A stretch of DNA of 64,000 nt from Shinella sp. WSJ-2. GTDB taxonomy: Bacteria; Pseudomonadota; Alphaproteobacteria; Rhizobiales; Rhizobiaceae. The stretch is from NCBI RefSeq assembly GCF_003432075.1, contig NZ_QWBU01000002.1, positions 372,001 through 436,000 on the forward strand, read 5' to 3'. Below the pieces are notes generated by a model. The model did not search any database. It was not told the DNA's origin and was given only the letters and a program-made list of their open reading frames with translations. The position numbers were made by a program, and so were the translations under genes. Numbering within the stretch: position 1 is the first letter of the stretch; each line of letters begins with the position of its first letter. Shown here piece after piece: positions 62,338 to 64,000 of this stretch.

Positions 62338-64000
62338 GTGCATAAGCCGCTGACCAAACAGAACCGCTTCGATGCCGCCCGCAAGGATGCCGGCATGCTG
62401 GAACTCGGCGTCTGCTATTACCCGGAACAGTGGCCGCGCGAAAAATGGGACGAGGACGCCCGCCGCATGGTGGAGCTGGGCCTGACCTGGGTGCGCATCG
62501 GCGAGTTCGCCTGGTCGCATATCGAGCCGCAGTCCGGCACGTTCCAGTGGGAGTGGATGGACGAGGCGATCGAGGTGCTCGGCTGCGCCGGCCTCAAGGT
62601 CATCCTGGGAACGCCGACCGCAGCACCGCCGAAATGGCTGGTCGATCGTTATCCGGATATTCTCCCGGTCGATGCGCGCGGCGTGGTGCGCAAATTCGGC
62701 GCGCGCCGGCACTATTGTTTCTCCAGCCGCCGCTACCGGCTGGAGGCCGCCCGCATCACCGAGGCAATGGCGCGCCGCTATGGCGACAATCCCTTCGTGC
62801 ACGCCTGGCAGACAGACAACGAATACGGCGATCACGACACGATCCACAGCTACTCGGACGAGGCCAAGCGGGCTTTCCGCGAATGGCTGGCTGCCCGCTA
62901 CGGCACGGTCGAGGCAATGAACCGCGCCTGGGGCACGCAGTTCTGGAGCATGCATTACAACAGCTTCGATGAGGTGGACCTGCCCAACAACCTCGTCGAG
63001 GAGCCGACGCCGACCCATCTCGTTGACTACTACCGCTTCTCGTCGGATCAGGTGAAGAGCTTCAACAAGGTGCAGGTGGATATCCTCCGCCGGCATTCGC
63101 CGGGTCGCCCGGTCACGCACAATTTCATGAACCAGAACACCGACTTCGACCATTACAAGGTCGGTGAGGACATCGATATCGCCTCCTGGGATGTCTATCC
63201 GATGGGCGGTCTCATCAATGGCCGGCTGAGCGACGAGGAGAAGGCCCGCTACTTGCGCGTCGGCGATCCCGACCAGACGGCCTTCAACCACGACATCTAC
63301 CGCGCCGTCGGCCGCGGCCGGGTCTGGGTGATGGAGCAGCAGCCGGGCCCGGTGAACTGGGCCGCGCACAACCAGTCGCCGGCCGATGGCATGGTGCGGC
63401 TGTGGACTTGGCTTGCCTATGCGCATGGCATCGACATGGTCTCCTATTTCCGCTGGCGCCAGGCGCCCTTTGCACAGGAGCAGTTCCATGCCGGCCTGCT
63501 CCTGCCGAACAGCGAGGTGGATCAGGGCTATCTCGAGGTCGCGCAGGTGGCCGAGGAGATGGTACGCCTGCCCGAGGGCGAGGCGCGCGAAAAGGCCGAA
63601 GTCGCCATCGTGCTCGACTACGAGTCGCGCTTTGCCACCCGCGCCTTGCCGCAGGGCCAGGGCTATGCCGCCTCGGCCATCGCCCTTGACTGGTATTCCG
63701 CCATCGCCCGCCTCGGCGTGGATGTCGATGTCATCGGCCAGCACGCCGATCTCTCCGGCTACAAGCTGGTCGTCGCGCCCGATCTCGTCATAGCCGATGC
63801 GGATTTCATCGCCCGGCTCAAGGCCTCCGGTGCGAAGGCGCTGTTCGGCCCGCGCAGCGGCAGCAAGACGCGCGAGATGCACATTCCGGCCGACCTGCCG
63901 CCCGGCCCGCTTGCCGATCTCCTGGATTTTCGCGTGACGCGCGTCGAATCCCTGCCCGAATATCACTGTGAACCAGTACTCTACGGCAATACCAGCCACG
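62338..64000 (+). CDS. Beta-galactosidase, GH42, 3' end outside window
   Basis: The visible 554 residues are a GH42 beta-galactosidase (hydrolysis of terminal beta-galactosides). The TIM-barrel domain starts LGVCYYPEQWPREKWDEDAR and contains the acid/base Glu162 (QTDNEYGDHD) and the nucleophile Glu333 (VWVMEQQPGPVNW). The trimerisation domain follows (LPNSEVDQGYLEVAQ; VAIVLDYESRFA). The start GTG 62338 has AAGGA with good spacing; an ATG at 62395 is possible. No signal peptide, so it acts in the cytoplasm on imported sugars. It is probably under the LacI regulator through the shared operators. Confidence 0.93.
   Translation, partial: MHKPLTKQNRFDAARKDAGMLELGVCYYPEQWPREKWDEDARRMVELGLTWVRIGEFAWSHIEPQSGTFQWEWMDEAIEVLGCAGLKVILGTPTAAPPKWLVDRYPDILPVDARGVVRKFGARRHYCFSSRRYRLEAARITEAMARRYGDNPFVHAWQTDNEYGDHDTIHSYSDEAKRAFREWLAARYGTVEAMNRAWGTQFWSMHYNSFDEVDLPNNLVEEPTPTHLVDYYRFSSDQVKSFNKVQVDILRRHSPGRPVTHNFMNQNTDFDHYKVGEDIDIASWDVYPMGGLINGRLSDEEKARYLRVGDPDQTAFNHDIYRAVGRGRVWVMEQQPGPVNWAAHNQSPADGMVRLWTWLAYAHGIDMVSYFRWRQAPFAQEQFHAGLLLPNSEVDQGYLEVAQVAEEMVRLPEGEAREKAEVAIVLDYESRFATRALPQGQGYAASAIALDWYSAIARLGVDVDVIGQHADLSGYKLVVAPDLVIADADFIARLKASGAKALFGPRSGSKTREMHIPADLPPGPLADLLDFRVTRVESLPEYHCEPVLYGNTSH

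Noticed and set aside
62273-62341. A 22-codon frame starting at the ATG at 62273, before the GH42 start
   Set aside because: Possible leader peptide, but there is no Shine-Dalgarno or attenuator hairpin to support it.
62329-63999. A 556-codon minus-strand frame opposite the GH42 gene
   Set aside because: The + strand encodes a complete GH42 catalytic site in the same interval.
1-64000. CRISPR arrays or prophage modules
   Set aside because: No regularly spaced repeats, cas genes or phage structural genes were seen.

Overview
The window is a GC-rich alphaproteobacterial chromosome segment, most likely from the family Rhizobiaceae (Rhizobium/Shinella/Ensifer relatives). The evidence is a GcrA cell-cycle regulator beside a cluster of GANTC (CcrM) sites, a SAM-II riboswitch ahead of metZ, the two-domain dCTP deaminase, rhizobial-type PhoU/PstSCAB/PhoB proteins and the rpmH-rnpA-yidC order. 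Genus cannot be fixed from the sequence alone.

Layout. 0-3 kb: partial DMT exporter, then the rpmH-rnpA-yidC operon with a clear sigma70 promoter and terminator. 3-7 kb: chemotaxis receptor and an orphan sensor kinase, then tRNA-Arg. 7.5-13 kb: a galactofuranose-type ABC transporter (ytfQ-ytfR-ytfT-yjfF) followed by a GntR/FCD regulator. 13-19.5 kb: esterase lipoprotein, secreted DUF1236-like protein, class III phosphodiesterase, Ser/Cys-type proline racemase family enzyme, Sel1-repeat protein, Tat-exported FecR protein and a small hypothetical. 19.5-22.1 kb: CHASE2 adenylate cyclase and a cNMP-binding Crp regulator in one operon. 22-31 kb: DoxX, pyrE, fructokinase, glycosyltransferase, pgi, fadD and an AI-2E family permease. 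31-36 kb: small secreted proteins, a frameshifted FMN reductase, YidB, tRNA-Thr, nitronate monooxygenase and an anchored hypothetical. 36-45 kb: ppk2 and the phosphate locus phoR-pstSCAB-phoU-phoB. 45-52.5 kb: gcrA, argD-argF-hslO, apaG, riboswitch-controlled metZ, dcd. 52.5-64 kb is the accessory part: LacI regulator, RTX/GH114 protein, an IS21-family element lying between two truncated genes, tRNA-Gly, and an operon of amino-acid-type binding protein, odd permease, SDR and GH42 beta-galactosidase (cut by the window end).

How the parts work together. Phosphate genes form a complete sense-import-store set. Two sugar loci (ytf and lacI/GH42) each carry their own regulator. A 13-base sequence centred on AAACGTTT is identical upstream of lacI and upstream of the binding-protein gene 6.5 kb away, so LacI probably controls the GH42 operon across the IS21 element. 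Cyclase, Crp protein, FecR, Sel1 protein and a CpdA-like phosphodiesterase lie within 7 kb and look like a local cAMP signalling set. Further shared operator-like sites link fructokinase with pgi, and fadD with the nitronate monooxygenase. The most unusual proteins are the permease with a binding-protein-like insert, which has no ATPase gene nearby, and the RTX/GH114 protein.
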